The notes beneath the pieces were generated by a model that was not told the DNA's origin, ran no database searches, and worked only from the letters and a program-made list of their open reading frames with translations. Of a stretch of 64,000 nt of DNA, positions 1 through 12,207 are shown piece by piece. How positions within the stretch are numbered: position 1 is the stretch's first letter; each line of letters opens with the position of its first letter. The DNA comes from Lunularia cruciata (lineage: Eukaryota; Streptophyta; Marchantiopsida; Lunulariales; Lunulariaceae): positions 25,932,517 to 25,996,516 of the forward strand of contig OX419755.1 of assembly GCA_948567375.1 (NCBI GenBank), in the 5' to 3' direction. The position numbers and the translations under genes are program-made.

Positions 1-314
1 AATAAAAATTAAAAAAATGTACGTTCCAAATTTCCTATCACTCTCAACTTTCATCCTCCCAAAGTAGCCATTTTCTTTACACATACCTTCTTGATTTGCT
101 AGGCTCAAGGAAAAGGTGTTACCGTTCCTTTGGATTGGGTTGATCATCCCATAAGTCCAATCTCAATCCTTCTTCCTCTAATATGAAGTCAACTTCTTTG
201 GGTCTACTCCAAACACATAATTCTTCTCTTTCCTTCTTCATTAGGCTTCAGTTTGGGTTCAACAATACACTTCTTCTTTAAAACTTATCAAAAACAAAAA
301 ATGTGGGTACCACA
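1..314 (-). mobile_element. CC-family element, 5' end (copy 1a)
   Basis: Minus-strand 5' terminus of the coiled-coil (CC) family. Its end, TGTGGTACCCAC, lies at 314 reading leftwards, followed by a roughly 310-bp leader that recurs at 1040-2071 (interrupted), 7345-7656 and 37341-37650. The rest of the copy lies beyond the left edge. It appears inserted into copy 1b, which resumes at 315. No coding part is in view. Confidence 0.6.
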
Positions 315-2071
315 ATTTGCTTTTTTTGTAGGTGAAATTACCTCATCTAGTTCACCTTCTCTCCCACAAACATTTGATGGAAGAACACCACTTGCTGCTT
401 TGTTAGGTAGGTGGTGTGCTATGGTTTCAGCATTGCCATTAGAGCCCAGATGATACCTTGCCTTATTGGGTCTTTATAACTATCCACCTTATATTTATTC
501 TTTGTGCAAGGAGCATTGAAAGAACCTCTAACCTTTAAAGTCTCTTATGTAGAATCACACTTCCAATAGAAGGTAACCCCGGATGCATCGGGAGCTTCTT
601 TCCCCATAACCAATCTCCAATCTGACTTGGTCCAACAAGCCATATTTCCTCTCTTTCCTTCTGCTTTAGGACCATCCTCACAATTGCTGGTAGTGATTTT
701 TGCTATGAAACCTGGAAAACTTAAATTCTAGTTGCACCCCAAAAACATGATCTAAAGCCTACTCAAGCCTTTGATCCTTGCCATTATATCCAACCTTTGA
801 ATTTTCGGTTCTCCTCCACAGGTGAAGGAACCTACCTACTACTCTTCATTGGCATCATGTGCATTTTGCTATATGGTTTCTCGGAAATCACTCTTACAAC
901 TCAACTCATAGGTATGACTCTTATGAGATAACTCCTAAGAGGGATAAGATATTGACTCAACATTGCAGAATTTGCTAGATGAAGTTGTGAGTTTATACTT
1001 CTATGATTCCCAATCATTCTTCAGTTGAACTTCAAATGTAAATCACCTTTGAGTGTCTTTCTTTTGTCATTGTCAATTTAATCTTACTCTTGAAGTAGAT
1101 ATTTTTTTTACATGTATCTTCTTGATTTATGTGGCCCAAAGAAAAGTTGTTATAGTGTCTTTGGATTGGGTTGATCACCCCAATGCAAAGCATCTCTTCT
1201 TTGGGTCTACCACCCTTTAAGTCCAATCCAAGTCCTTCTTCCTTTGACATAAAGTTGACTTCCTTAGGTCAGATCTGTGAGCCGGCCTGTCTCTCACTAA
1301 GGATGAACCTCTGATGGCTATTATGGTAGCGCACCATGGACTAAGAAGACAAGGAACCCCAACTCCATCATACTCCTCCAAGGCTAACACTCCAAGACTC
1401 AAGACATTGCTCACTAGAGAATTCAATGAGAGAGAGATCGTTGCAAATGATAGGATGATGAGTACCTCCTTACCCCTTGTTTATATATTTGTGAAATAAT
1501 AACGTACCAAAGTTACTAATTGCCATAGTAACTCAAGTTACTAGACTAAAAGTCAAGTAAAGTCAAAAAGTAGAAAGGAATATTCATTCACATGGGCATA
1601 TTCCACTAGCATGTGATCTTATCTTGACCCAACCACTAAGTCAAGGATTCCTTCACATGGGCTATCCTTGGACTATAGAAGAATCCAAAACAAAAAGGCT
1701 TGTAGGCCCAAGAGTTCTCAACTCTTTCCTCAAAGCCAAACACCTAAGAATAATACCAAGTCAACACACTAGAATCCAAAATAATGGTGCCTCTCTTTTC
1801 TACTTCCTCTAAAGTAAGGTCCCCTCTATCTTAGCTATGACTAAATTTAGCTAATCATGACTAATATAGAACCATCCTTTATCTCTATATAAATAATATC
1901 TCTCAAGTACTTGTAATACCAAGCTAAATATCACAATGCCACACACGTGCACAAATGGGTGTTACAAATCCAAACACATGATTCTTCTTTCTCTATTTGG
2001 CTTCAATTTGGCTTCAAAAATACACTTCTTCTTTAAAACTAATCAAAAACAAAAAAATTGTGGGTACCACA
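315..2071 (-). mobile_element. CC-family element fragment (copy 1b), split by a solo LTR
   Basis: Minus-strand CC copy with its 5' end TGTGGTACCCAC at 2071. The leader runs 2071-1967, is broken by the solo LTR at 1276-1966, and resumes 1275 to about 1040. Then about 0.7 kb of internal sequence (315-1040) matches the N-terminal coding part of the complete copy at 6600-7080 (shared stretches around 380-560 and 640-790). All frames are interrupted. Its 5' end is inserted in the gag gene of chromovirus B, which resumes at 2072. Confidence 0.6.
1276..1966 (+). mobile_element. Solo LTR of an unidentified family
   Basis: A block of about 690 bp breaks the CC leader: the leader reads up to 1275 and continues at 1967 with the same sequence order as the unbroken copy at 180-230. 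The block starts TGTGAGCC and ends GTTACA (TG...CA), with a TATA-like tctatataaataat near 1890, as in plant LTRs. The flanking 5-mers (agatc, aatcc) do not match well, so target duplication is not demonstrated. No coding sequence. Confidence 0.5.
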
Positions 2072-3471
2072 CACAAGTGGATGAACTAGCACTAATGGAG
2101 ATTGATGCCATCCAACACAAACCACTTGATATTGCATATCAATAAAATAGTGGTTGCTTTTATTGGACTTTGCATTGCCAAATGTCCAACTAAGAATGGA
2201 TGATCTTGCCACATTGCTCAAATGGAGTTCTTAGAGCATGAGGATCAAGGAAATATAGAGTTCCAATAGGAGATATCAAACAACTTATTGGGAACTTGAT
2301 TTATCTAAATGGGATTGGAGGCTTGATCTATGCAAGTGTGATTCACTGCCAAGTATGCTATCAAATTATGATGGTAAGATTTTGGTTAATAGTGAGAGTT
2401 TTATGAATTATATGTTTATATAATTAATAAAGGAATTATATATTCTTATCAAGTAGGAAGCAAATTGATGATGACAGATGGTAGAAAGGATTTTGCATTC
2501 TATACCTCACATTTTGTTATATTCAAGATTTGGAAGGAATATTTGGAGCTCCTTACACTACTATTTCATTTTAGGTTTTTCTTATCTTGAATTTCATAAG
2601 GTTCAATTTTATTAGGTCTGATGATAAATTCAACATAAGGTAATAATTATTGTTTAGATTGTTTGGCACCTTTGAGAAAGACGCCTAAGAAAAATCAATC
2701 AATTGTACAACATAAGGTAATAATTAATGTTTAGATTGTTTGGCACCTTTGAGTAAGACACCTAAGAAAAATCAATCAATTGTACAACATAAGGTAATAA
2801 TTAATTTTTAGATTGTTTGGCACCTTTGAAAAAGACACCTAAGAAAAATCAATCAATCTCAAGATGAAAGTTTATTAGTAAAAAAATTTTAGAATAAGCT
2901 TTGGAGGAAGATATTCATGTTTTTGCTATGTGGTCCAAGCTTAGTGTGTAAGGAGAATCTAATGAGGATAAGAATCCTCTAAAATCAATGGTTAATCAAA
3001 TAGTTTAGGAGCTTTTAGATGATCTTCCAAAGGAATTATCCTTTAATTGAGGTATGCATTCCAAGATTGAGTTATTGCTAAGTAGAACTCCAATGAGTAG
3101 ACTAATCTATTACCTCTCACCTAAAGATTTAGAAGAACTTTGAATGACATTGACCATATTGTTGGAAAAGGATTTCATACAACATAGTACATCTCCTTTG
3201 GGAGCACAAATACTATTTGTACCAAAGAAGTATGGAGTGTTTTAATTCTATATTGACTACCATGATGTTAATAAAAAACCCATGAAGAATATATATCACT
3301 TGCCTTGAATTGATGATTGATCAGATCAATTAAGTAGAGCACAATTCTTCTCAAAGTTAGATCTTTGAAGTAGCTACTACCAAATTCCAGTTGATTAAAA
3401 AGACATACAAAAGATTACCTTTGTATAAGGTATGCCATTTTGAATTCATTTTGCCTTTTGGGCTTATTAAT
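2072..3471 (+). pseudogene. gag-pol remnant of chromovirus B (gag end, PR, start of RT)
   Basis: Sequence parallels 59600-61050 of the better copy: the 'ATGGAGATTGATGCCATCCA' segment (2095), zinc-knuckle remnant, protease-like segment with LVN.. in place of the D-x-G active site, the 'cacctttgagtaagacacctaag' linker, RT entry 'acatagtacatctcctttgggagcacaaatact' (3180-3215) and the IDYH-like segment (3250). Stops and small indels occur throughout, so nothing is translatable. Confidence 0.8.
2631..2859 (+). repeat. 77-bp tandem triplication in the PR-RT linker of chromovirus B
   Basis: Three copies start at 2631, 2708 and 2785 (exact 77-bp period), each beginning caacataaggtaataatta and running through ttggcacctttga to aatcaatcaat. 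In the reference chromovirus the corresponding linker stretch (about 60225-60290) is present once, so the triplication arose in this copy or its lineage. Confidence 0.9.
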
Positions 3472-3856
3472 TGTAAAAGACCAAGGAGAAAAATAGGAGA
3501 ATGGAAGGTTGGAATAGAAAGTCATATTGGGAATGCTCAAGTGAAAGAAACTTTGAATGCTAGCATGAGCTTGGGCTTTGGTATTTATAGCAAAAGCAAC
3601 ATAAGGTTCTTGAGAAACTTCCAAGAAAGCTTCTCCTCAAAGTAGCCTTCTTGGAGTGCAAGCTAAGCTACACAAGAAGTTGCCAAGGAGGCTTTATACT
3701 AGAAGTTGTCTACTTGGAAAATAAGCTAAGCTAGCCATTAACTTGATATGCAAGTTATCTCATTATTGGAAGGTACCTAGAAGCTTCTCACTAAGAAACT
3801 TCAAAAGTGCTCTTAGAACATTCGACCAAGAAACTTCCTAGATGCTCTAGAACATT
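3472..3856 (-). repeat. 3' LTR of chromovirus A, distal piece
   Basis: Starts tgtaaaagacc (inverse of the LTR 3' end ...TTTTACA) and aligns with the inverse of 58270-58655, including the GAAGCTTC-rich core and the 'catttggagttt' segment. It ends at ...agaacatt, exactly where the CC element begins; the LTR resumes at 7657. Confidence 0.85.
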
Positions 3857-6800
3857 TGTGACAACCTGGCAAATATCACTTTTGCGGTAATTAGGTAAGT
3901 AAAGTTTGTTCCCGTAGACATACGATTTAGAATTGGTCAAATACAAAGTCAAATAGTAACAATCTCGGTTCTTCTTGGTTTTGTGTCTTTAATCTCTCAA
4001 GTAGAAACCACACCTAGAAGAGAGTAACAAGTATTGACTTGCAGCCTCATCACAACAATTTGTCACACATAATCACAACTCCATCAAATCTTTCCAAACA
4101 AGATTTATTGTGATGATTCAGGCTCTCCCAAAATGGCACTTCATTGCTAAACGACTTTGCCTCAAAATTGTGTTCTACTCCTCCACTAAAGGCACAACTT
4201 CTTTAATTGAAATTGCTTCACATCAACACTACGATGCACTCACAATTGCAGAATACTACCAACACTACAATTCTTCTCAAATTTGTCAAGGCATTGCTCC
4301 GATTGCACTTCACTCAAGATCACACACACATAGTAAAGATCAAGGCTATGGAATCCAACATCCAACATCCAACAAACACATTGACTTGCACTTCAGAATT
4401 CTCCAAACACTCACAATTACAAACACAAAGTTGATACCCACAATTAAGCTCAAGCGACGAGCACTGCTTCACAACACTTTGCTTTATCTATTCTCATAAA
4501 TTATGAGCATTGAACAACAACATACTACGAATGCAACCTTTAAATAATGAAGCACTTCAGCAATTAACTCACTTCCTAAACTGCTTCCTAACAACTTTAA
4601 CAACCTATAGATCTGAAATGACAATGCACCTCTTCATATCTGCCTCTTCCAATCTCAAAACTATTACTACTCCGATCCAATGTCTACCTCTTCCTTGGCT
4701 TCCAATCCTAATCCTGAAGTAACCTCATATACTAATCTATCCTCGGAATTCCCAACTATTAATTCCTTTACCAATTTTAACACTCCTTTTTGATATGCAA
4801 TTACACTAGTAGGTAATCTATCTAATTCCATATCTTCTAACCCACTCTTCTCTAATATCTCCAATGGTAACTCCAAAGATATTTGTACTCCTATGTCATC
4901 TACTTTGGGCTTTGCTCTTACATCCTTCTGAAGTTTATCCTATCTCCAACTTTACTAAATCTAATCGCATCATGATATTGTCTTCTACTTCCAGTATCTT
5001 CCTATCTACACGAGTTCTGAGACTAATCAGCAAGGCATTCAAATTGTTATCCTTTGCATTTCTCCTTGTTGTCTCTTGCACCAACAACTTCAACTTGTGC
5101 AATCTTGTTTCTTCAATTCTTACACTAGCTTTTATACTCAACATTGCATTCATCTTTGTGATAATCTCTTTCAATGGCTTGAGTCTCATCTTCCTCTCAT
5201 GTTCTTGATCTGCCAACCAATCTTCTTTGTACATTGCCAGTTCAGCCTTGAATTTGGCTTTCACAATCTCCTTCTCCTTCTCCATTTGAACAATCTTCTC
5301 TTCCAGACTATGAAGTAGCTCCCGTAATCTTTCTTCTTCCCTTTATCTCACTATCAACTCTCTTTGCTAGAGCCACTTCTTCTCTTCTACACTCTCCATC
5401 ACTCTATCAACCTCTTGCTCCTTCTCTGCTACTCTTGCCATAGCATGCATAATTTCTAATCATGAATCAGCAAATTGTTGTTTCAAGATTTCATACTCCG
5501 CTATCTGTCTTTCCCTTGCTATGACATTTTGCTCTATTACTTGCTCTCTAATTCTCACTTCCTTCTTTAAGTTTTCCATCACTTGATTTTGTACTATTGC
5601 ATCTACTCATAGTACTTCCCTCTCCTCCTCACCTCGGATTATACTCTTCTTCAACTCCTAGTTCTCTTTCTTTAATCTCGCTAACACCTACAAAATAGTC
5701 TTCACTTCTGGACACTTAGACTGCATCTCTTTCTTCTTCTGCTCCAACTTGGTTAAAAATGGGCATACAACCTCCCATAGATACTCTACTCCTTCACTCT
5801 GATTTACCTCAACTTGTGGACTTTTCTCCTTCTTTGCTTCTTCTTCACTTGAAACTTGCCTTCTCAGCCACAATGGCCTTATTGGGGTGGATTCTTTGCT
5901 CCCCAAACTTCCACTCTCCACTTCCCTTCTCTTACTCGGTCCCGCTTCATACTTTGCCTTCCTTTTGGGATGGACTCTTCTCTGAATGGTCACCCTCTTC
6001 TCCTCCTTCTCTAGAAATTCATCTTCTTGGCTCGGTTTACAATCTTCTGTGATCTCCATCTTTTCTTCTTCCTCCTCTGGTACCGGCTTCGTCTCCACAC
6101 CATCTTCACTCTCACTACTTGCTTCACCACTCTACAATATGATTTTAGGTTCTTCTTCCTTCTCCGAGTCTTCTGATTTGTACTCGGCTTCCCCTTTTGA
6201 TTCTTCACCTAATGATGCAATTACTACCAAGTCTTTCCTCAGGTTCATCTTCCTGGTCATCCGAGGTCTTGTTGCCCCCACTTCTTCTTCTTCTTCCCTT
6301 TGACTCCTCTTCTTTGACTTTGGAGTGTTCACTTTCAACTGCATGCTCTGCCTTCTCTACGTGTAGTACTTGTTACTGCTCTGTATCTGCAAGATGTATT
6401 GTTGCATAAACATCTCTTCTCAAATTGGAGTAGAAGTATGACACCATCTTGTGTCTCTTCATCGCATTCAGCAAATTCAGTCCCAAGAAGAAGTGGGCTG
6501 CAAACCACACAATGTAGTGTGGAGGCAACTTGTCCTGCAAGTTCCACACCATTTGTCTTGTACACTAATGAAAACACTTTGCACAATTGATTGGTTCCCC
6601 TACAAACATCCTATGAAAGAACACCGCTTGATGTTTCATCACGCAAGTAGTTTGCTCTGGCTTGAAGATAGCCATCATTGCACTTACAATGCCTCTCCTC
6701 ATAGGGTCCTTATAGCTCCTTATAACCATTCTTTGTATGCTTTGAAGAGAAGGCATCTCTCACTTCTTGGGTTTCTTCAACTACCTCTCTTTTCCCCAAG

Positions 6801-7656
6801 AATGTAGCTCCCTGCTCCTTACCCGCCTTCCTTTCAAGTACTAACCTCCAATCCAACTCTGTCCAACAAGCCAGATTTCCTCTCTTATCTTCTCCCTTGG
6901 GTCCATCGAGACATTTACTCTTGATGATCTTAGTCATGAAACCTGGAAAGCTAATGTTCCAGTTCCATGCCAGGAATATGATCCAAAGCTTGCTCAAGAC
7001 TTCAATTTTGGCTATCACATCTAATCTCCAAAGCACATGATTTCTCAATATGATTTCCAAGTTCTTCTTCCCACCTCCCATCTTACTCTCCTCTTCTCTG
7101 GGTTAGTGGCTACTCTTCCAACTGATTCCTAGACTAACTCTCTTGAATTCCTCTCAACACACCAGCGTGTCTCTTACTACACTTCCTTTCCCACGATCTC
7201 CCTCAGGACGACTCCTTAATGGTGATAGAAAATTACTTGTCATCTCTTTGTCTCTATCTTGATTCTTATAGTGGCATGGCTTCTTTGTCTTTCTTCATTT
7301 TGAGTTTCTACTGAGAAATCACACCTCCTTCTGCTCCTATCACTATCAATTTTCCCCCGCTCATAGGCCAGCCATTTTTGTGTGCGGTACCTTCTTGAAT
7401 GTCCAACTCCAAAGGAAAGTTATTACATTGTCCTCACCTCGGGTTGAGCACCCCCAAGCCAAAGTCTCCTTACTTCAGGTTGAATGCTGATAGGGCAAAT
7501 CCGAGTACTTCATCTTTTGACACAAAGTCACTTTACCTTGAGTTACAACTCGAAGACACCATTCTTTGCCTTCTGATGTTATACAAGCACAATATGACTT
7601 CTTTTGTACACTTCTTCTTCAAAAATAAGAAAAAAAACAAAAATGTGGGTAGCACA
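3857..7656 (-). mobile_element. CC element, complete copy with 5-bp target duplication
   Basis: Discrete 3.8-kb insertion in the 3' LTR of chromovirus A. Both sides carry ACATT (3852-3856 and 7657-7661). On the minus strand it starts TGTGCTACCCAC and ends ...GTTGTCACA, the ends also shown by copy 2 (37341-49361). It has no direct terminal repeats and no convincing inverted repeats beyond TGTG...ACC. Order: leader about 310 bp, a long degenerate reading frame (7081 to 4667) ending in a coiled coil, then about 0.8 kb non-coding. No RT, integrase or transposase is visible. Either a solo LTR of an unusually large LTR that carries a gene, or a non-autonomous element of another kind. Confidence 0.8.
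4667..7081 (-). pseudogene. CC-element acidic coiled-coil protein (degenerate)
   Basis: I do not recognise this protein. Reading leftwards: an N-terminal part with aromatic and basic character beginning MGGGKKNLEI (7081-6710), a middle part with MKHQAVFFHRMFVGEP and Cys residues (6756-6335), a strongly acidic stretch with EEEEE runs and basic clusters (6344-5688), then a long heptad-like Lys/Glu-rich segment (5640-4935) and an acidic tail ending VDIGSE before a stop at 4667. The same tail (VDIRSE) and stop occur in copy 2 at 39709. The frame is broken by several stops and shifts, and about 400 bp around 5290-5690 is readable only in pieces. The layout suggests a structural, gag-like role, but this is inference only. 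Confidence 0.55.
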
Positions 7657-8472
7657 ACATTCTTCAAATTCCTTATTGCAATTGGCTTATTTACTGTAAT
7701 ACTCCAAGGACAAGAAAAGAAGGAAAACATAGATTACACACTCAACATTTGGTGCTCCAAAGGAGCACCTTCTCTTTATTATATAGACAAAGAGGATCTC
7801 TCCAAGGAAGCTCCACCATAGGATTAGGCACACAGATAGGTGACATGTCATCAAGCTCCACCCTTGGATTACTTACTTGGATGGGTGACATGTTGGTCTA
7901 GGTCCTATCTGGCTGGTCAAACAAGCTTTGATTGGAGGGAATCTTCCTATAGGAGTCTCAAAATCATGTGAGTAAGGTATCGTTGGAAAGCTCTTGACAA
8001 GAAAAACCAGGGGGAGGGAAGGCCAGCCTTTCCTTTTGGGGGGGGGGGGAATCTGCACATTTTTTAGGCCTAATTCATCCATTTAGGCCTCCAAAGATTG
8101 CCTTCAAAGATTTCAAGCATATTTTGGTTCCTACTCTATTAGTAGAAGTCCACTTTTGGTGATACCTCTTTCTGATATGTTTATTCCATCATGTGCAACA
8201 TCCTTCCAGATGTTACCAAACCAATTCTCACCTTTAAATCATATGTCTAGGTATTGGTTCTAAGGTTCTCAAGTCTATTTTGGTTTTTGCTCTATTAGTA
8301 GAAATACTCTTTTGGTGATACTTCTATATGATCTTTTTGACCATCATGTATAACATCATTCTAGATGTTACCAAACCAAATTTCACATCTAGATCATATG
8401 GCTAGCTCTTGGTATTACATTTACTAACTTATTAACCTATGCTAATTTGTTTGCTTACTCCATATTATTACA
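7657..8472 (-). repeat. 3' LTR of chromovirus A, proximal pieces around solo LTR D1
   Basis: 7657-7694 (ttcaaattcctta..ggcttatttac) and 8425-8472 (taacttattaacc..tattattaca) together match the contiguous inverse LTR at 14060-14143, with the solo LTR D1 inserted between. Just right of 8472 lies a decayed polypurine tract (attcctccattgc, inverse) matching 63459-63471. Confidence 0.8.
7695..8419 (-). mobile_element. Solo LTR D1 with perfect TTTAC target duplication
   Basis: 725-bp insertion within the A 3' LTR, flanked by TTTAC at 7690-7694 and 8420-8424. Inverse ends are TGTAATACC...GTATTACA. It contains a tandem duplication of about 156 bp (8113-8268 and 8269-8419), each with 'ctctattagtagaa' and 'agatgttaccaaacca'. 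A run of 12 G lies at 8038-8049. Related copies are D2 (49575-50422) and D3 (11620-12202). No reading frame of note. Confidence 0.85.
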
Positions 8473-8479
8473 TATTCCT

Positions 8480-9700
8480 CCATTGCTAGTTAGTGATGTC
8501 CTTGTTTCCATGGAATCTTCTAACTCCTAGATGTCCATTTGTGTATTATGGAGATGAGAAAAGGGTTCTCATGTGGCATCATGAAGACGATATCCTTATA
8601 TTCCTTGTGTCATTAGTGGCCATGTTGGATATTGCAATGTGTAAGTATACAATCAACTTTGTATTCCTCATGATCATTGAGAAGGATGGGAGGAGGAGTG
8701 AATTGGACATGAGTGGAAAATGAAGATGGATTAGAAACAAAGAGTTTTTAACTTTGAAACATGGAAGATAGGATGGATCCATATATGACTATGCAAGGTA
8801 AGTTGATAGGAAACAAGAGAAATGATCTGAGTAGTATCAAATGGACCAATCCAATTAGGAGTAAGTTCAAAAACTTTGGTATCAAGTGGAAGAGAATGGT
8901 TACTAGAAGAAATCACAATCTTATCACCTAGTTGAAAGGTGAGATCATGCCAATGCTTATCAACATATAACTTTTCCCAATTTTGAGCAATGAGATGATG
9001 AGACTTGGCTTGGTATAGGGATTTAGATAATGTGGACAAGAAGGTGGAAGTATAAGGAATGTGAGAAGGTGAGGGACCAAGAAGGGAATCTAGAACAAGT
9101 GGGTCTTGCCTAAAATTAAGGAATAAGGGAGAGAGGCCAATACTTGCTTGCTTGGAATTATTATATGTAAACTCAATAACCACAGGACAAGTATCCTAGT
9201 TGGTATGGTAAAAATTGATAAAGGTAAAAATTATATATTCCAAGGTGCAATTTGTGCATTTGGTTTGCCCATCAATTTGAGTATGATAAGCCATAGACAA
9301 AGCAAGCTTGGTGCCAAGTAGCTTGAAGAGCACTTGCCAAAATTTACCAATGAATGAAGGATGATGGTCAGATATGAGAACCCTTGGTATCCTATGATGC
9401 TTGAAGATAATATCAAAGTAAATCTGGCTAGCATTGGTGCATACTTGATATCCATGATGAGTGCCAAGTGAATCTACTCACTAAGTTTATCAACAAATAC
9501 CACAATAGCAATATGACTCTGATCTATTTTGGGCAAGAATGTGATGAGGTCAAGACTAATATGTTCCCATTAGGCAATTGGAATGGGAAGGAATTAAATT
9601 AGTCCACCTGGTTTCTAGTTGTTGATCTTGTTGCATTGGCAACTCTTACAAGATCAAACAAACTCTCAAACTTCTTATGCCATGTTTGACCACCACCATT
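8480..9700 (-). pseudogene. Integrase C-terminus and chromodomain remnant of chromovirus A
   Basis: The minus-strand frame at 9183-8731 is open for 150 codons and includes FTYNNSKQASIGLSPLFLNF, NWIGPFDTTQIISLVSYQL and HPIFHVSKLK, typical of the Ty3/gypsy integrase C-terminal region. Farther on, 8730-8480 preserves pieces of the chromodomain in broken frames. Upstream, 9467-9231 holds the DRDPRF/HPQTDG-equivalent region with stops. Confidence 0.8.
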
Positions 9701-11480
9701 GATGCTAGAGGGTATTCAATGTTTTCCTCACATCTAAGTGACCAATGATTGGGTTAGTCATGGTCTTCTTGAAGCTGCATAAGTTAGAGGTCACCCATAG
9801 TTGAAACACAAATCTGGTACTCACAAAAAAAAGGCTCTCCTTGAAGGAAAAATTGTTATACTCCTTGTCATATACTACAAGACAACTTTGCACCAACTGA
9901 AAGATGGGTTCCTCTTTTAAATTAATCTTCAACTCTATGTGTACCTTTGACTCAATTGATACAATGGTGATTGTTGCTAACATGAGAGATTCAAGAAGAG
10001 TCTTCAAATCAAGACTTCATGATATGGCATCAAGAATGACATGGAACTTTCTAGGTTGTACTCAAGTGTAATGTCAATAAAACTATACTTATTCCTCCCA
10101 TTAATAATCTAGACTATTCATATGCTGCAAATGTAAGGTTTGCAACAAAGGTTTATGATTGATTTACATGGTCACTTGTTTTCCCAAGAGATAATGTCTC
10201 CATACCTTTATGGTGTACGGAATTGCCAATTGTTCTTGATCCCAAGTAGAATAATTTCCTTTTGTTGTGTTTAGTTGATGAGACACAAAGGCAATGAGAT
10301 GTAAACCATTTGGAAATTCCATTGCAACACCACTTCAATGACAAAGTTAAACGCATCAAAATCAACCGCACAAGGTAGTTGACGATCATATGGTTGGAGA
10401 TTAGGTTGTGAGGACACCATATGCTTAAATTTCTTGAATGCTCCTTTGTGCTATGAGATCCATGCAAAGCTTGATGTCTTTCCCAAGAGATTGATCAATG
10501 GTATGGCCATATGAACATAATAATGGATGAATAATGGGTAAAAACTTGCCAATCCATTAAATGCTCAAATTTCCATGGCATCCTTAGGATTAAGCCAATT
10601 GGTAATGGCCTTGATTTTCTCTCCTTCCATCTTGATCCTCTTTGATGACTTAATAAGTTAACCTCCTTTTGCCATAAAGCACATTTTGATTTCTTACAAT
10701 AAAACTTCCTTTGACATAGTCATCATAAGACTTCTCATATAGTGTTCTTATGTTCAACCTCTATCTTACTAGGATTAGGATGTCATCAAAGAACAACTCT
10801 ATGCATTGATCCAATAGCTCTTCTAACATCCAGTGCATTTGATCCATGAAAAAAATCAAAACATTAGTGAGCCCAAAAGGTAAAACTCTTTATTCAAAAT
10901 GCCCATATCTTATGCAAAAGGTAGTCCTTTGCAGATCCTCCTAATCAATGAGAAGTTTCTAATACCACTTTTCATATCAAACTTTGAGAAGTATTGTGCT
11001 CCACTTAATTGATCCAACAAGTTATCAATTTAAGGCAAGGGATATATATTCTTCATAGGTTTTGCTTATTAAGGCTATGGTAGTCAATACAAAAGCAAGG
11101 CCCTCTATCCTTCTTTGGTACAAAGAGTATTGGTGCTCCCCATGGGGACATACTATGTTGTATGAAATCCTTCTCTCACAATTTTGTCAATGTTCAAATT
11201 TCCTCTAACTCCTTTGGTGAGAGTTGATAGATAAGTCTACTCATATAAGTACTACCTAGAAATAGGTTAAACTTGAAAGGCATACCTTGATCTAAGGGTG
11301 ACCCCTTTGGAAGGACATCCAAAAATACATCCAAAAATCCTGGAACTATTTCATCAACCATTGACTTTTGATCTTCATCATAATCTCCTTGTGCAAGAAC
11401 TTTGATCCATATTGCAAAAAGAAGAGTACCTTCCTCCAAAGCTTACTCTACAATTACTATAATAACAAACTTCCCATCTT
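9701..11480 (-). pseudogene. RT-RNase H remnant of chromovirus A
   Basis: The minus strand shows the 'LPKG.PLDQGMPFKFNL' and 'LSPKELEEI' entry to RT (11440-11194), RT catalytic-region remnants around 10830-10750, the post-RT 'ATxWxxPKDA' segment near 10590, and the linker MLATITIVSIESKVHIELK (9960-9900). Frames are broken repeatedly. Confidence 0.75.
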
Positions 11481-11619
11481 AGGATTGATATTATTAGGTG
11501 TCAAAGAACCTAATTTATAATTCTTGGTGTTGCACTTGAATTTGTTGTTGGGTCCAATGAAATTGAACCTTATAACATTCAAGCCAAAGAAGACCTAGAA
11601 TGATATTGTAGTCTAAGAG

Positions 11620-12202
11620 TGCAATACCATTAGCTAGACATATTATCTAGAGGTAGAGATTGGCTTGGTAATATCTGAAAGGATTTTATATGATGTTCTA
11701 AGTAGATCAAATAGAGGTGTCACTAAAACAGTATTTCCACTAATAGGGCAGAGGTTTAAAACACCTTGAAAACTTCAAAGCTAATTTTGGAATCCCAATC
11801 GGATGAATTAGGCCTCAAAAATTTCAAGATCTTCCCCCTTCCAAGGAAAGAGGTGTTCTCTTCACCTCCCATGTTTGTCTCGTTGAGAGCTTTCCAATGG
11901 TAGCTCACCCATGCTATCTTGAGTTTCCTACAAGAAAATTTGCTAAAGATTCTCTCCAATCAAACTTGTTTGACCATAGATAGGACAAGGCTCAACATGT
12001 AACCCATCATCTAAGAGTGGAACTTGTTGACATATCATCAATCTATGTATTTGATCCAAGAGTGGAGTTCTCTTTGAAGGGATCCTCTTTGCTATATAAT
12101 AAAGATAAGGTGCTCCTTTGGGACATTAGAGTATTCAGCATTGAAGCCTTGTGTTTCTTCTCTTTTGTTTCTCTTGGGGGTTCTCCTATCCTTAGAACAT
12201 TG
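11620..12202 (+). mobile_element. Solo LTR D3 with perfect AAGAG target duplication
   Basis: 583-bp block interrupting the protease gene of chromovirus A. AAGAG flanks both sides (11615-11619 and 12203-12207), and the A protease sequence is continuous across it. It starts TGCAATACC (TGTAATACC in D1/D2) and ends near ...GAACATTG. It carries the D-family unit (tagaggtgtcactaaaacag) only once, whereas D1 and D2 have it twice. Confidence 0.8.
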
Positions 12203-12207
12203 AAGAG

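Noticed and set aside
4110-4499. 129-codon plus-strand frame within the CC element
   Set aside because: Runs antisense to the element's 3' non-coding part and is not conserved in copy 2.
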